NCBI GenBank assembly: GCA_020637195.1
Contig: JACJWK010000007.1
Span: forward strand, 69,750-133,749
Reading direction: 5' to 3'
From: Microthrixaceae bacterium
Lineage (GTDB): Bacteria > Actinomycetota > Acidimicrobiia > Acidimicrobiales > DATDAH01
DNA: 64,000 nucleotides
Made by a program: the position numbers and the translations under genes. The notes under the pieces are model-generated. The model searched no databases. It worked only from the letters and a program-made list of their open reading frames with translations, and was not told the origin of the DNA. Below, piece after piece: positions 18,612-27,355 of this stretch; the first letter of the stretch is position 1; every line of letters starts with the position of its first letter.

Positions 18612-19613
18612 TCAGTCCACCGCCGCGCCGACGGCGGGCAGGGGCACCTGGTCCAGCACCTCGGCGAGGACCTCGGTGGCGCTGCGCCCGGACAGCTCGG
18701 CCTCGGGGGTGAGCACCAGGCGGTGGGCGAGGGCGGGGCCGGCGAGCGCCTTCAGGTCCTCGGGGGCGACGTAGTCGCGCCCGCTCGCCGCCGCCCGGGT
18801 GCGGGCCGTGTGGACGAGGGCCAGCGTGCCGCGGGGGCTCACCCCCAGGCGCAGGGCGTCGGACTCGCGGGTGGCCGCCGCGAGCCGGATCGCGTAGCGC
18901 ACCAGCTCGGGGGCGACGTAGACCTCGCGCCGGACGAGGGCGATCATGGCCCGGACCTCGTCGAGTGACAGCACGGGGCGCAGCTCGGCCAGGGGCGGGC
19001 GCACGCTCTGGCCGGCCACGATCTCGAGCTCGGCGTCCTCGTCCGGGTAGCCCACCGACACCTTGAGCAGGAAGCGGTCCACCTGCGCCTCGGGGAGGCG
19101 GTAGGTGCCGTCGAGGTCGACCGGGTTCTGGGTGGCGACCACGACGAAGGGCCGCTCGACGGGGAAGGTCTCGGCGTCGACGGTCACCTGGCGCTCCTCC
19201 ATCACCTCGAGCAGCGCCGACTGGGTCTTCGGTGAGGCCCGGTTGATCTCGTCGCCGATCACCACGTTGTGGAACACCGGCCCCCGGTGGAACTCGAACT
19301 CGCGGGTGGCGTCGTTGAACACCTGGACGCCGGTGACGTCCGACGGCAGGAGGTCCGGGGTGAACTGGATGCGGCTGGCCGAGGCGTCGATCGACCGGGC
19401 CAGGGCGCGGGCGAGCGAGGTCTTGCCGAGGCCGGGCACGTCCTCGAGGAGCAGGTGCCCCTCGGTGAGCAGGGCCATCGCCGCGAGCTCGACCACGGCC
19501 CGCTTGCCCCGGATCACCTGCTCGATGTTGTCGACGAGCGCGGTGAAGCGTTCCTGGAACCAGGCCACGCCCTCCCCGGTCTCGTCGGTCGACTCGTCGT
19601 CCAGCTCGGGCAC
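18612..19613 (-). CDS. MoxR-family AAA+ ATPase
   Basis: 333 aa. Walker A GLGKTSLA near residue 65, Walker B GDEINRASPKTQSALLEVM near 115, sensor-1 VVATQNPVDLDGTYRLPEAQ, and the helical lid (GVSPRGTLALVHTAR) are all of MoxR type. MoxR ATPases act as chaperones activating or assembling vWA/DUF58 partners; the partner gene follows directly. The GTG start has a good RBS (aggagg about 8 nt upstream). It lies 70 nt after the kinase gene, so the kinase may regulate it. Confidence 0.92.
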   Translation of the reverse strand: MPELDDESTDETGEGVAWFQERFTALVDNIEQVIRGKRAVVELAAMALLTEGHLLLEDVPGLGKTSLARALARSIDASASRIQFTPDLLPSDVTGVQVFNDATREFEFHRGPVFHNVVIGDEINRASPKTQSALLEVMEERQVTVDAETFPVERPFVVVATQNPVDLDGTYRLPEAQVDRFLLKVSVGYPDEDAELEIVAGQSVRPPLAELRPVLSLDEVRAMIALVRREVYVAPELVRYAIRLAAATRESDALRLGVSPRGTLALVHTARTRAAASGRDYVAPEDLKALAGPALAHRLVLTPEAELSGRSATEVLAEVLDQVPLPAVGAAVD

Positions 19614-19683
19614 GTCGGTCCTCCTGGTCAGGCGTTCGGTCGTTCGGGTGGGTCGGGCGGTCTCGGTCGGGAGGCTGCGCCCC

Positions 19684-21417
19684 TCAGGGCGCGCACTCCC
19701 AGGGGTCCTCGGGCCAGAGCTGGGCGGTGCCCTCGGCGAAGCGGGCGATCAGCCCCACCGCGACGCACGGCGACACCGTCGTGTCGAGCCCCTGGAGGTC
19801 GAGCGTCGGCGAGTCGCCCGCCTCGTGGAAGCGCAGCTGGACCTCGCTGCCGTCGTCGGCGAGGCAGCGCACGGCGACGAGGTGCGTGGCGGTGCCGTTC
19901 GAGGCGTCGTTCCAGCCGATGGCGAGCTGGTCGTCGCCGAGCACGGCCAGGCTCAGGTCGGTGGGCAGCGGGGGATCGGCGGGGTCGAAGTCGGCCCCGG
20001 CCACCGAGACCTGGGCACTCGGCGGCTCGGGGCAGTCGGCCAGGCCCTCGGGGGGGTCGGGGACGGCGGGGAGCTCGCCGGTGGCACCCGCCGCGGCCGG
20101 TGTCACCGTGGTGGGCGTGGCGCCGTCGGCGCCCGGTGCCGTCGTCGGGGACGCGGCGTCGGCGTCGGCGTCGGCGGACTCGTCCCCGGGGCCGCCCAGC
20201 AGGGCGTTGGCCACCCCGAGCCCCGCGAACGCGAGCACCACCACCGCGACGACGGCGGCGACCTTGCGGCCGAACCGCTCGGGGGGTGCCCCGTCCGCCG
20301 GGCCCGGCTCGCCGGCCACGGGGGGCGTGCCCGGCGTGGGCTCGACGGGGGCCTGGCGCTCCGCCTCGGCCGCGCCGGGATCGACGGCGGGCGGCGGCGG
20401 GGGACCGGTCGGCTGGGGGCCGGACGGGGGGGACGGGGCGCGGCCGCGGGTGACGACGGTGGCGGCGGGGTCGTCCGCGGGGGCGCCGGCCTCGGGCGGG
20501 CGGGCCCAGGGCGAGCGGGTGACGGTGTCCTCCGCCGCGGCGCCGCGGCGCCGACCCGCCCGCAGCACCGGCAGCGGGGTGGGCGTGAGCCCGAGGGTGC
20601 GCTGGCAGTCGGCGAGGCGGTCGGCCAGCGCCGTGACCGACGGGCGGCGGTCGGGGTCGTAGGCCATCGCGTCGCGCAGGACCGGCTGGACCACGCGCGG
20701 GGTGCGGTCGGTGAACGGGAACCGCTCGTTGCGGAGCTTGCGCACGAGCAGCGAGTGGTAGGACTCGTCGCCGACGGTGGCGTACGGGGCGTGGCCCTCG
20801 AGCAGCGTGTACAGCGTGGAGCCCAGCGAGTAGACGTCGACCGCGTCGGTGATGCTGGTGGCCTCGAGCACCTCGGGGGCCACGTGCAGGGGCGAGAACT
20901 CCCGGGCGGTGCCGGAGAACTCGGGCGTCGCGGTGAGGCGGGAGATGCCGAAGTCCGCCAGCAGCGGGTCGTCGCCGTACTCGGAGACGAGGATGTTCTC
21001 GGGCTTCACGTCGCAGTGGCGGACGCCCTCGCCGTGGGCGGTGGCCAGGGCTCCGCACATCTTCACGCCGACGGCCAGCACCTCGTCGACCGGGAGGGGC
21101 CCGTCCTGTTCCACCCGGGCGGCCAGCGAGCCCTCCGAGTGGAAGGGGGTGGTGAGGTAGGGGTGGCCCTCGCCCGTCACGCCCGAGTCGAGCGCGGTGA
21201 CCGCGTTGGGGTGGTTGGTGAGCAGGCCCGTGTGCACGCACTCGCGCCGGAACTTCTCGAGCCCGCGCTCGTCGGTGACCTTGATGTCGAGCACCTTCAC
21301 CGCCACCCGCTGGCCCAGGTCGACCCGGCTGGCGACGTACACGGTGCTGAAGCCGCCACGGGCCAGCACCTCGAACTCGGAGTAGCCGGCGATGGTGACC
21401 GGCCCGGTGGCGCTCAT
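19684..21417 (-). CDS. Transmembrane Ser/Thr protein kinase
   Basis: 577-aa receptor-type kinase: kinase domain about 10-290, Pro-rich cytoplasmic linker, membrane helix near residue 390-410 (VAAVVAVVVLAFAGLGVANA) and an extracytoplasmic domain of about 165 aa. Gly loop LARGGFSTV, Lys41, catalytic Asp136 and DFG (155-157) are intact, but the HRD motif reads HCD (Cys135 for Arg), a 'non-RD' kinase that should not depend on activation-loop phosphorylation. The extracellular part has paired Cys and no family I recognise. RBS gaggagagg precedes ATG 21417, 33 nt after the FN3/propeller gene. Confidence 0.93.
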   Translation of the reverse strand: MSATGPVTIAGYSEFEVLARGGFSTVYVASRVDLGQRVAVKVLDIKVTDERGLEKFRRECVHTGLLTNHPNAVTALDSGVTGEGHPYLTTPFHSEGSLAARVEQDGPLPVDEVLAVGVKMCGALATAHGEGVRHCDVKPENILVSEYGDDPLLADFGISRLTATPEFSGTAREFSPLHVAPEVLEATSITDAVDVYSLGSTLYTLLEGHAPYATVGDESYHSLLVRKLRNERFPFTDRTPRVVQPVLRDAMAYDPDRRPSVTALADRLADCQRTLGLTPTPLPVLRAGRRRGAAAEDTVTRSPWARPPEAGAPADDPAATVVTRGRAPSPPSGPQPTGPPPPPAVDPGAAEAERQAPVEPTPGTPPVAGEPGPADGAPPERFGRKVAAVVAVVVLAFAGLGVANALLGGPGDESADADADAASPTTAPGADGATPTTVTPAAAGATGELPAVPDPPEGLADCPEPPSAQVSVAGADFDPADPPLPTDLSLAVLGDDQLAIGWNDASNGTATHLVAVRCLADDGSEVQLRFHEAGDSPTLDLQGLDTTVSPCVAVGLIARFAEGTAQLWPEDPWECAP

Positions 21418-21450
21418 TGTCGACCTCTCCTCGGGCCGGTGGCCGGTCGC

Positions 21451-23484
21451 TCAGGCACAGCTGGGCTCGAGGTTGGGGGGCGCGCCGCCGAGGTACTCGT
21501 TGAGCCATCCGCCACCGCCGATCAGTCGCAGCCACGCGAAGCCGCCGGCGTTGCAGACCGCGTCGACGTCGTACCCGGCGCCGGCGGTCATCGTCCCCAC
21601 GATGGCGCTCGCGGTGTCGGGGGCGCTGTGGATGGCGGACTGGGTGGCGGAGCTCACCTGACCGGTGGAGTACACGGTGACGGAGAAGGGCCCACACGCG
21701 TTGCGGCCGCTCGCAGGGAAGGTCGCACAGGCGTCCCCGGTGATGAGGCCGGGACCGGTGGTGGCGGAGAACCCGGCCGCGCAGTCGGCCGGTTGGGGCC
21801 CGCCGCCGACGTTCACCGTGCAGCCCCCCACGGACTCGCCGGCGGGAGGGATCACGGTCAGGCCGACGAAGACCTGGTCCGGGCCCGGCGAGGTCGCCGT
21901 GGCCGCGACCGAGCCGTTCGAAGCGAACACGGTGATGGCGGCCGAGGTCGCCCCGGGGCCTCCACCGACCTCGTTGCTCGCCACGACCGTGAAGGTCTGG
22001 GGCTGGGCGAAGGGGATGCCGCTGACCTGGGTGCTGGTCGCGGCGGTCTGCGCGGTTGCGCCCGAGGGCGTGGCCGTGACCTGGTAGGTGAGGGGGCCGG
22101 CGCCGCCGTCGTCGGCGGGTGGCGACCACGACACCGTGGCCACGTCGGAGCCCTCGGGGCCGGGCGTGGCGGTGACCCCCTGTGGCGGGCCGGGGGGCCC
22201 GAACAGCCCGTCGTCGGAGCCGGTGGGCAGCGTCGTCGCCGGCGCGGGGTTGCCGCCGTCGTTCGGGACCACGGGGGCGGCGGGACCGGGGTCGGGCAGC
22301 GGGGCCGCGGCGCCCGTGGGCCCCTCGAAGGGCACGGCGTTGCCGGCCACGGGCGGCGGCAGCGCGTTCAGGGCGTCGAAGCCCTGCCCGTCGTCGCTCG
22401 GGGCGGGGGCGCCCTTGTCGATCGTGCGGGCCCGGCCCGACTGGTCCACGACGGTGGCCTCGTCGCTGTCGGGCTGGTTCACGTAGACGAAGCCGTCCTT
22501 CACGAAGCTCTCGAACGCCTCGCCGGGCTCGACCCCCACGTCGACCTCGTCGAGGAACGAGCCGTCCTCGCCGTCGAAGCGCAGCAGGGAACCCCGGTCG
22601 AACGCGGGCACGAACACCCGGTCGCCCGCCACGCGCGGCGGGCCGGCCCGTTCGGTGTCGGGCACCTCGGTCTCGATCAGGTCGCCGCTCGCCAGGTCGG
22701 CGCCCAGCAACTGGGCGGTGCGCCCCGCGGTGAGCCAGAGCCGCTCGCCGTCGAGGGAGGGGTCCTGCACCCGGAGGCGCCCGTCGGTGGGCAGCTCGAT
22801 GGGGTCGCCCGGTCGGCCCGAGCCGGGGTCGACGGGGACGACCACGTGGTCGGTGGCGTCGACCAGTCCCGGCGCGCCGGCGGCGAGGGTGACGGTGAGG
22901 TCGTGGTCCGGCGGCGTGGCGTCGTGCACGGCCTGCTCCTCGCCCTCGAAGACGCTGACCAGCGTGCCCTCGGCGGTGGCGAGGAAGAGCAGGGCCTCCG
23001 GGTCCACGACCGCGGTGATGGGCTCGCGGTACGACAGCGGGTCGGCGAGCGGCTCGAGGGTCACGGGGTCGAGGTAGCGCACCTGGCCATCGGTCACCTC
23101 GTAGGTGTCGCCGCCGCCGAGGAGGAGCGCGGTCGAGCGGTTCGCGTCGACGGTGTCCCCCGTCGTGAGCGTCACCGGGTCGACGGGGGTGATCTCGCCC
23201 GTGGTGCGGTTGATGAGGTACACGCCCTCGGGGCCCTGCACCACCTCGATGCGGTCGCCCTCGCCCGCCACCTGGGTGATGCGCCAGTCCACCTGCCCGG
23301 AGGCGCCGTTGACGTGCACGAGGGCGCCGTCCTCGGAGGCGGGCAACCAGGCGCCGCCGTCGCCGAGGGCGTAGCGGGACGCGGTGAAGCCGGTGCCGAA
23401 CAGCAGGGTGGCCACGACGCACCCGACGAGGATCGCCGCCGGCCAGCCCCGCTTCGCCGTGCCCGCGGCCCGGGCCCCGGTCAC
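21451..23484 (-). CDS. Membrane-anchored propeller protein with FN3 and SH3-like domains
   Basis: 677 aa. An N-terminal signal anchor (WPAAILVGCVVATLLFGTGF) is followed by about 380 residues of beta-propeller-like sequence, a Pro/Gly linker, a fibronectin III domain (PPQGVTATPGPEGSDVATVS onward), a Cys-containing beta domain and a C-terminal SH3b-like module (IVGTMTAGAGYDVDAVCNAG, then WLRLIGGGGWL). Everything after the anchor should lie outside the membrane. GTG 23484 is chosen because the upstream in-frame sequence is arginine-rich low complexity. It is the first gene of the kinase/MoxR/DUF58/transglutaminase operon and is preceded by a 22-bp palindromic site at 23647-23668. Possible cell-wall-binding or sensing partner of the kinases; no function proven. 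Confidence 0.8.
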   Translation of the reverse strand: MTGARAAGTAKRGWPAAILVGCVVATLLFGTGFTASRYALGDGGAWLPASEDGALVHVNGASGQVDWRITQVAGEGDRIEVVQGPEGVYLINRTTGEITPVDPVTLTTGDTVDANRSTALLLGGGDTYEVTDGQVRYLDPVTLEPLADPLSYREPITAVVDPEALLFLATAEGTLVSVFEGEEQAVHDATPPDHDLTVTLAAGAPGLVDATDHVVVPVDPGSGRPGDPIELPTDGRLRVQDPSLDGERLWLTAGRTAQLLGADLASGDLIETEVPDTERAGPPRVAGDRVFVPAFDRGSLLRFDGEDGSFLDEVDVGVEPGEAFESFVKDGFVYVNQPDSDEATVVDQSGRARTIDKGAPAPSDDGQGFDALNALPPPVAGNAVPFEGPTGAAAPLPDPGPAAPVVPNDGGNPAPATTLPTGSDDGLFGPPGPPQGVTATPGPEGSDVATVSWSPPADDGGAGPLTYQVTATPSGATAQTAATSTQVSGIPFAQPQTFTVVASNEVGGGPGATSAAITVFASNGSVAATATSPGPDQVFVGLTVIPPAGESVGGCTVNVGGGPQPADCAAGFSATTGPGLITGDACATFPASGRNACGPFSVTVYSTGQVSSATQSAIHSAPDTASAIVGTMTAGAGYDVDAVCNAGGFAWLRLIGGGGWLNEYLGGAPPNLEPSCA

Positions 23485-23646
23485 CGTCGCCCCCGGGTGC
23501 GCGGCCGCGGAGCGACGCCCCGGGGTGCCTCCTGCCCGTGGACCCTGACCTCGATCCGGTTCGCCCGTCCCAGCTCCGCAACCCTCCCCGCGCGCACGGG
23601 CCGAACCGACCCGCCCGATGCGAGGCTGCCGCGGCGCCGGCGCCGT

Positions 23647-23668
23647 GTCATGAGTGGTCGACCACCTA
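23647..23668 (-). promoter_or_regulatory. 22-bp palindromic site, inverted copy of 30581-30602
   Basis: gtcatgagtggtcgaccaccta on the plus strand, built on the perfect 12-bp palindrome GTGGTCGACCAC. Its exact reverse complement occurs at 30581-30602. It lies in the 241-bp gap upstream of the minus-strand envelope operon, 163 nt before its first start codon. Relative to that operon it has the same orientation as the other copy has to the RCC1 genes. Confidence 0.55.
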
Positions 23669-23725
23669 CGCGGCGCCCGACCTGACCACCGACGCACCCG
23701 CCACCGGTGGGCCGGGACCCGCGGT

Positions 23726-26377
23726 TCAGCACAGGCCGCTGCGCCCGGAGATGCCGAGCGTCCGGTACACCCGGGCGAGCAGGTTCTCGACCGTCCGCAC
23801 CGACACGCCCAGCCGGGCCGCGATCTCCTTGTTGGCGAGCCCGCGCGCCGCGAGGCCCGCCACCTCGCGCTGGCGGGCGGTCAGCTGCGCGGAGGCCTCG
23901 TCGGCCGGCTCGGGGAGCGCCGCGCCGGGGCAGCGTTCGGCCAGTGCGGGGAGCCGCTCCTCGGCGAGCAGGGCCGAGCCCCGGGCCCCGGCCGCCCGGT
24001 AGGCGCCCACGGCGGCGCTGACCGCGTCGCCGGCGTGGCGGTGCAGGCCCGCGGCGCCGAACTCGTCCGCCACCTCGAGCAGCGCGGCGCCGTCGCCCTC
24101 GCCGCGGGCCCGGGCGTCGGCCGCGAGCATCCGGGCCAGCACGAGATCGGGGGAGGACCGGACGATCCGGTCGAGCGCCGCGGCCGCCTCCGCGGCGTGG
24201 TCGAGCCGCGCGAGGTCGTGCCAGAGCCAGGCCTCGAAGGTTCGGTAGCCCGGGTAGTCCTGCAGCGTCGCCCGGGCCACCTCCGCGGCGGCGGTGCGCT
24301 CGCCGGCGGCGCCCAGGTGCGCCACCTGACCCAGCCGCCGGACGATCTCGATGGCCCGGCGGTTGCGCAGGGGGATCGCCGCGATCTCGGCGGCCACCTG
24401 GTCGCACCGCTCGACGTCGCCGCCGAGGCCGGCGGCCAGGTACAGGTACATGAGGGTCTCGGCCCGGAACAGCGCCGTGCCGGTGTCGTCGCCGTGGCGG
24501 AGCCCGCCCTCGAGCAGCTCGCGGGCGGGGTCGATCTCGCCACGGACCAGGTGGGTCCATCCGGCGTTCGCGGCCAGCAGCACCCCGGCAGGCCCGACCA
24601 TCTCGGCCAGTGGGGAGGCCTGGGCCTCGGCCACGTGTGCGAGGGCCTCGTCCCCCCGGCCCAGGAGCAGCAGGGCCCAGGGGCGGAGGTACAGGCAGCC
24701 GATCTGGGTGAAGTACGACAGCGGTGCGAGGGCGGGGTCGGCGGCGAGCTCGCGGGCGAGGCGCAGGCTCTCGTCGGCGCAGGCCAGCCCTTCGCCCGGC
24801 TCTCCGAACCAGGACTCGGTGAGGCTGGCCATCGAGAGGACCCGGGCCCGCACCGGCGGCGCCGTTGCCCGACCGAGCAGCGGCCGGACCGCCAGCCGGA
24901 CCTGGGCCAGGTCGGTGGTCTCGTGCAGGAGCTCGAGCTCGAACCCGGTGAGCTCGTCGGCCAGCTCGCCGGGCCCCAGGCGGTCGCGGGCACCGGCCAG
25001 GACGGCGCGGGCCTGGTCGGGGTCGAGGGCGTGCTCGAACAGGAAGTAGGCGTGGGCCCGGGCCGCGTCGGCCACCTCGCGGTCGGCGGCGGCCGCCGCG
25101 TCGAGCTCCGCGAACGCGGTCCGGGCGCCGTGGTCGTCACGGGTGGCCCCGAGGGCGGAGGCTCGCGTCAGCGCGGCGAGGAACCCGGCCCCCGCTTCCA
25201 CTGCGGCGTCGGCGAGGCGGAGGGCGAGCGCGCTGTCGCCGCGACGTAGGGCCTCGACCGCGGCCTGCTCGCAGACCCGGGGCGTGACCCGACCGCCGGC
25301 GATCTGGAGCTCGGCCAGCCGGATGACGTCGATGTCGTCGGCGCCGTCGTCGGAGAAGGCCCGGGTGAGCGCCGCCGCCACGGAGCGGCGCCGGGCCGGC
25401 GACATGGCGGCGCGCCGCACCTCGCCGGTGAGCGGGTGGTCGAGCGAGATCCACACCGTGTCGCCCGCGTCCCGGCTGGTGACGAGGGCACGGTCCTCGA
25501 GGCCCGACAGCGCGCGGTCGCCGGCGGTCTGGTCGAGCACGGGTGCCGGCAGCGGCTCCATGAGGGCGACCGCGTCGAGCGCCAGCCGCTCGTCGTCGTC
25601 GAGGTCGGCGAGGCGCCGCTCGATGAGGTCGACCAGGCGCGGGGCGTCGGCGAGCTCGCCGTCGAGCGTCCACCGGCCGTCCGCGCCACGAGCGAGGATG
25701 TCGCGCTCGAGGCCTCCGAGCACCGCCTCGCGGACGAACAGTGGGTTGCCCGCGGTGAGCCGCCAGAGGCGGGCGCCCAGCGGCGGCGCGACCGGGCCGT
25801 CGAGCAGCGACTCCGCGAGTGCACGGGTGGCCGGCTCGTCCAGGGGGGCGAGGTCGATGCGGGCCCGGGCGCGCTGCTCCACGCTGTCGAGGTCGTCCGG
25901 CAGCGACTCGTCGGAGCGCCGGGCGAGGACGATCGAGACGTCGGTGCTCGCCGCGAGCTGCGCGACGAGGCCGGCCGAGAGCTCGTCGAGGTGGTGGGCG
26001 TCGTCGACGACGAGCACGGTCGGTTGCCGGCGGCAGCGGCGGCGGAGCTCGACCGCGGTCCGCCAGAAGGCCTCCGCGGGCCCCTCGGCGTCGACGATGG
26101 TGGCGCCGACCACGGGGACCATGGCGCCGAGGGGCACGGGGCGCAGCGTGGGCCCGGCGAACACCCGCTCGACGTTCCACCCCTCCGCCCCGAGGTGGTC
26201 CGCGGCGGCGGCCGCGAGCCGGGACTTCCCGACGCCGGCCTCGCCGACGATCGCGACGTGGCCGGGGCGGGAGCGGACCGCCGCGCGGACCTCCTCCAGC
26301 TGCGCGCGCCGACCGATCAAGCCCTCGGGCCTCCGCCCGGCGGCGTCCCCTCCGCCACCCGCCTGCTGCAACCGCAT
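23726..26377 (-). CDS. LuxR-family ATP-binding (LAL/STAND-type) transcriptional regulator
   Basis: 883 aa. The N-terminal ATPase has Walker A GEAGVGKS (Lys51) and Walker B VLVVDDAHHLDE (near 118), followed by winged-helix and TPR-like repeats in the middle. A C-terminal LuxR helix-turn-helix (LTARQREVAGLAARGLANKE, then ARLGVSVRTVENLLARVYR) ends 4-10 residues before the stop. Such large regulators switch on ligand and ATP binding. ATG 26377 (MRLQQAGG) is preferred because the region upstream in frame is Pro-rich. It is the last gene of the three-regulator block, so it could be the factor that reads the palindromes flanking that block; this is untested. Confidence 0.9.
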   Translation of the reverse strand: MRLQQAGGGGDAAGRRPEGLIGRRAQLEEVRAAVRSRPGHVAIVGEAGVGKSRLAAAAADHLGAEGWNVERVFAGPTLRPVPLGAMVPVVGATIVDAEGPAEAFWRTAVELRRRCRRQPTVLVVDDAHHLDELSAGLVAQLAASTDVSIVLARRSDESLPDDLDSVEQRARARIDLAPLDEPATRALAESLLDGPVAPPLGARLWRLTAGNPLFVREAVLGGLERDILARGADGRWTLDGELADAPRLVDLIERRLADLDDDERLALDAVALMEPLPAPVLDQTAGDRALSGLEDRALVTSRDAGDTVWISLDHPLTGEVRRAAMSPARRRSVAAALTRAFSDDGADDIDVIRLAELQIAGGRVTPRVCEQAAVEALRRGDSALALRLADAAVEAGAGFLAALTRASALGATRDDHGARTAFAELDAAAAADREVADAARAHAYFLFEHALDPDQARAVLAGARDRLGPGELADELTGFELELLHETTDLAQVRLAVRPLLGRATAPPVRARVLSMASLTESWFGEPGEGLACADESLRLARELAADPALAPLSYFTQIGCLYLRPWALLLLGRGDEALAHVAEAQASPLAEMVGPAGVLLAANAGWTHLVRGEIDPARELLEGGLRHGDDTGTALFRAETLMYLYLAAGLGGDVERCDQVAAEIAAIPLRNRRAIEIVRRLGQVAHLGAAGERTAAAEVARATLQDYPGYRTFEAWLWHDLARLDHAAEAAAALDRIVRSSPDLVLARMLAADARARGEGDGAALLEVADEFGAAGLHRHAGDAVSAAVGAYRAAGARGSALLAEERLPALAERCPGAALPEPADEASAQLTARQREVAGLAARGLANKEIAARLGVSVRTVENLLARVYRTLGISGRSGLC

Positions 26378-26619
26378 CCAACGCCAAGGATGGCATCGGA
26401 GCGGTGGTGCTCGCTGAGGGCGGGCGCCGAGCCCCGAGGATTGGGGGTGCGGGCAGGGAGGGTCGATCCCGCCGTGCGGGGCGGCGGGGACAGGACTCGG
26501 AACGAGCGTCGGGATGGGTGGCACGAGCGTGCCGGCCTCGTCATGGCCCGAGCATGCGGCGCCCGCCGGGCCCGAGCAGCGCCGTGGTTCCCCGTCGCGC
26601 TGGGTATTCGTGCTCAGCG

Positions 26620-27279
26620 TCAGAGGGACCGTCGTCGCAGCGCGCCCTCGTCCTCCACGACGATCGTGCGACCCGATCCCGAGATCCAGCCGAGCGAGCG
26701 CAGGCTGCGCAGGGCCTTGACCACCGCTTCACGCGACAACCCTGAGCGGTCGGCCAGCTCCTGCTGCGAGACGGGGACCTCGATCACGATGCCGGCCGCG
26801 TCCGACCGGCCGTGGTCCTGCATGAGGTCGATGATCCTCCGGCACACCCGGGTCATGGCGTCGGCGACGCCGAACTCGAGGGCCTGGTCGCCGGACGCCC
26901 GCAGGCGACCGGCCAGGTCCACGAGGAGCGATCGCGCGATCCCGGGGTGCTCGTCCAGGAGCTCGAGGAACCGGGGGATCGCGAGCAGCAGCATCTCGGT
27001 GGGCTCGAGCGCCGTGGCGGTCGCGGATCGCGGTCGGCCGTCGAGGGCGGAGAGCTCGCCGAGGACGTCGCCGGCGTGGCGCACGGCCAGGACGACCTCA
27101 CGGCCGTCGAGCGCGGTTCGGGCGATCTTGACCGCGCCCTCGAGCACGAAGCCGACCTCGTAGGCGGGGTCGCCCTCGGTGAAGATCGGGGCGCCGGGGC
27201 CCAGGTGACTGGTGCGGCCGGCCCGAGCGAGCGCGTCGCGCTCGTCGTCGCCGAGGTCGAACCATGCGCCCGCGCCCAC
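26620..27279 (-). CDS. CRP/FNR-family transcriptional regulator (CRP/GlxR-like)
   Basis: 219 aa. N-terminal cyclic-nucleotide-binding roll with the phosphate-binding cassette GELSALDGRPRSATA (Glu, Arg and Ser as in cAMP-binding members), a dimer helix, and a C-terminal winged helix with VSQQELADRSGLSREAVVKA. The recognition helix SREAV..A.R carries the Arg-Glu pair that reads TGTGA half-sites in CRP and GlxR. There are no FNR-type N-terminal cysteines. GTG 27279 lies 7 nt after TACGCT (leaderless); GTG 27282 and 27333 are alternatives. It sits directly downstream of a class III cyclase gene, so the cognate ligand may be made next door. A perfect CRP site occurs at 38784. Confidence 0.88.
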   Translation of the reverse strand: MGAGAWFDLGDDERDALARAGRTSHLGPGAPIFTEGDPAYEVGFVLEGAVKIARTALDGREVVLAVRHAGDVLGELSALDGRPRSATATALEPTEMLLLAIPRFLELLDEHPGIARSLLVDLAGRLRASGDQALEFGVADAMTRVCRRIIDLMQDHGRSDAAGIVIEVPVSQQELADRSGLSREAVVKALRSLRSLGWISGSGRTIVVEDEGALRRRSL

Positions 27280-27286
27280 CACGGCG

Positions 27287-27292
27287 AGCGTA
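27287..27292 (-). promoter_or_regulatory. -10-like hexamer before the CRP-family gene
   Basis: TACGCT on the minus strand, 7 nt before GTG 27279; this would give a leaderless transcript independent of the cyclase gene 77 nt upstream. Confidence 0.4.
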
Positions 27293-27355
27293 GCGACCGG
27301 GCGGCGCCACGGTCTCGGGCCGCCGGGCGCCACGGGGACATCGTCCCGGCGGGCC

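Noticed and set aside
19105..23685. Plus-strand open frame of about 1500 codons opposite the envelope operon
   Set aside because: Composition is Gly/Arg/Val-rich antisense shadow typical of GC-rich DNA; the minus strand carries kinase, MoxR and propeller motifs.
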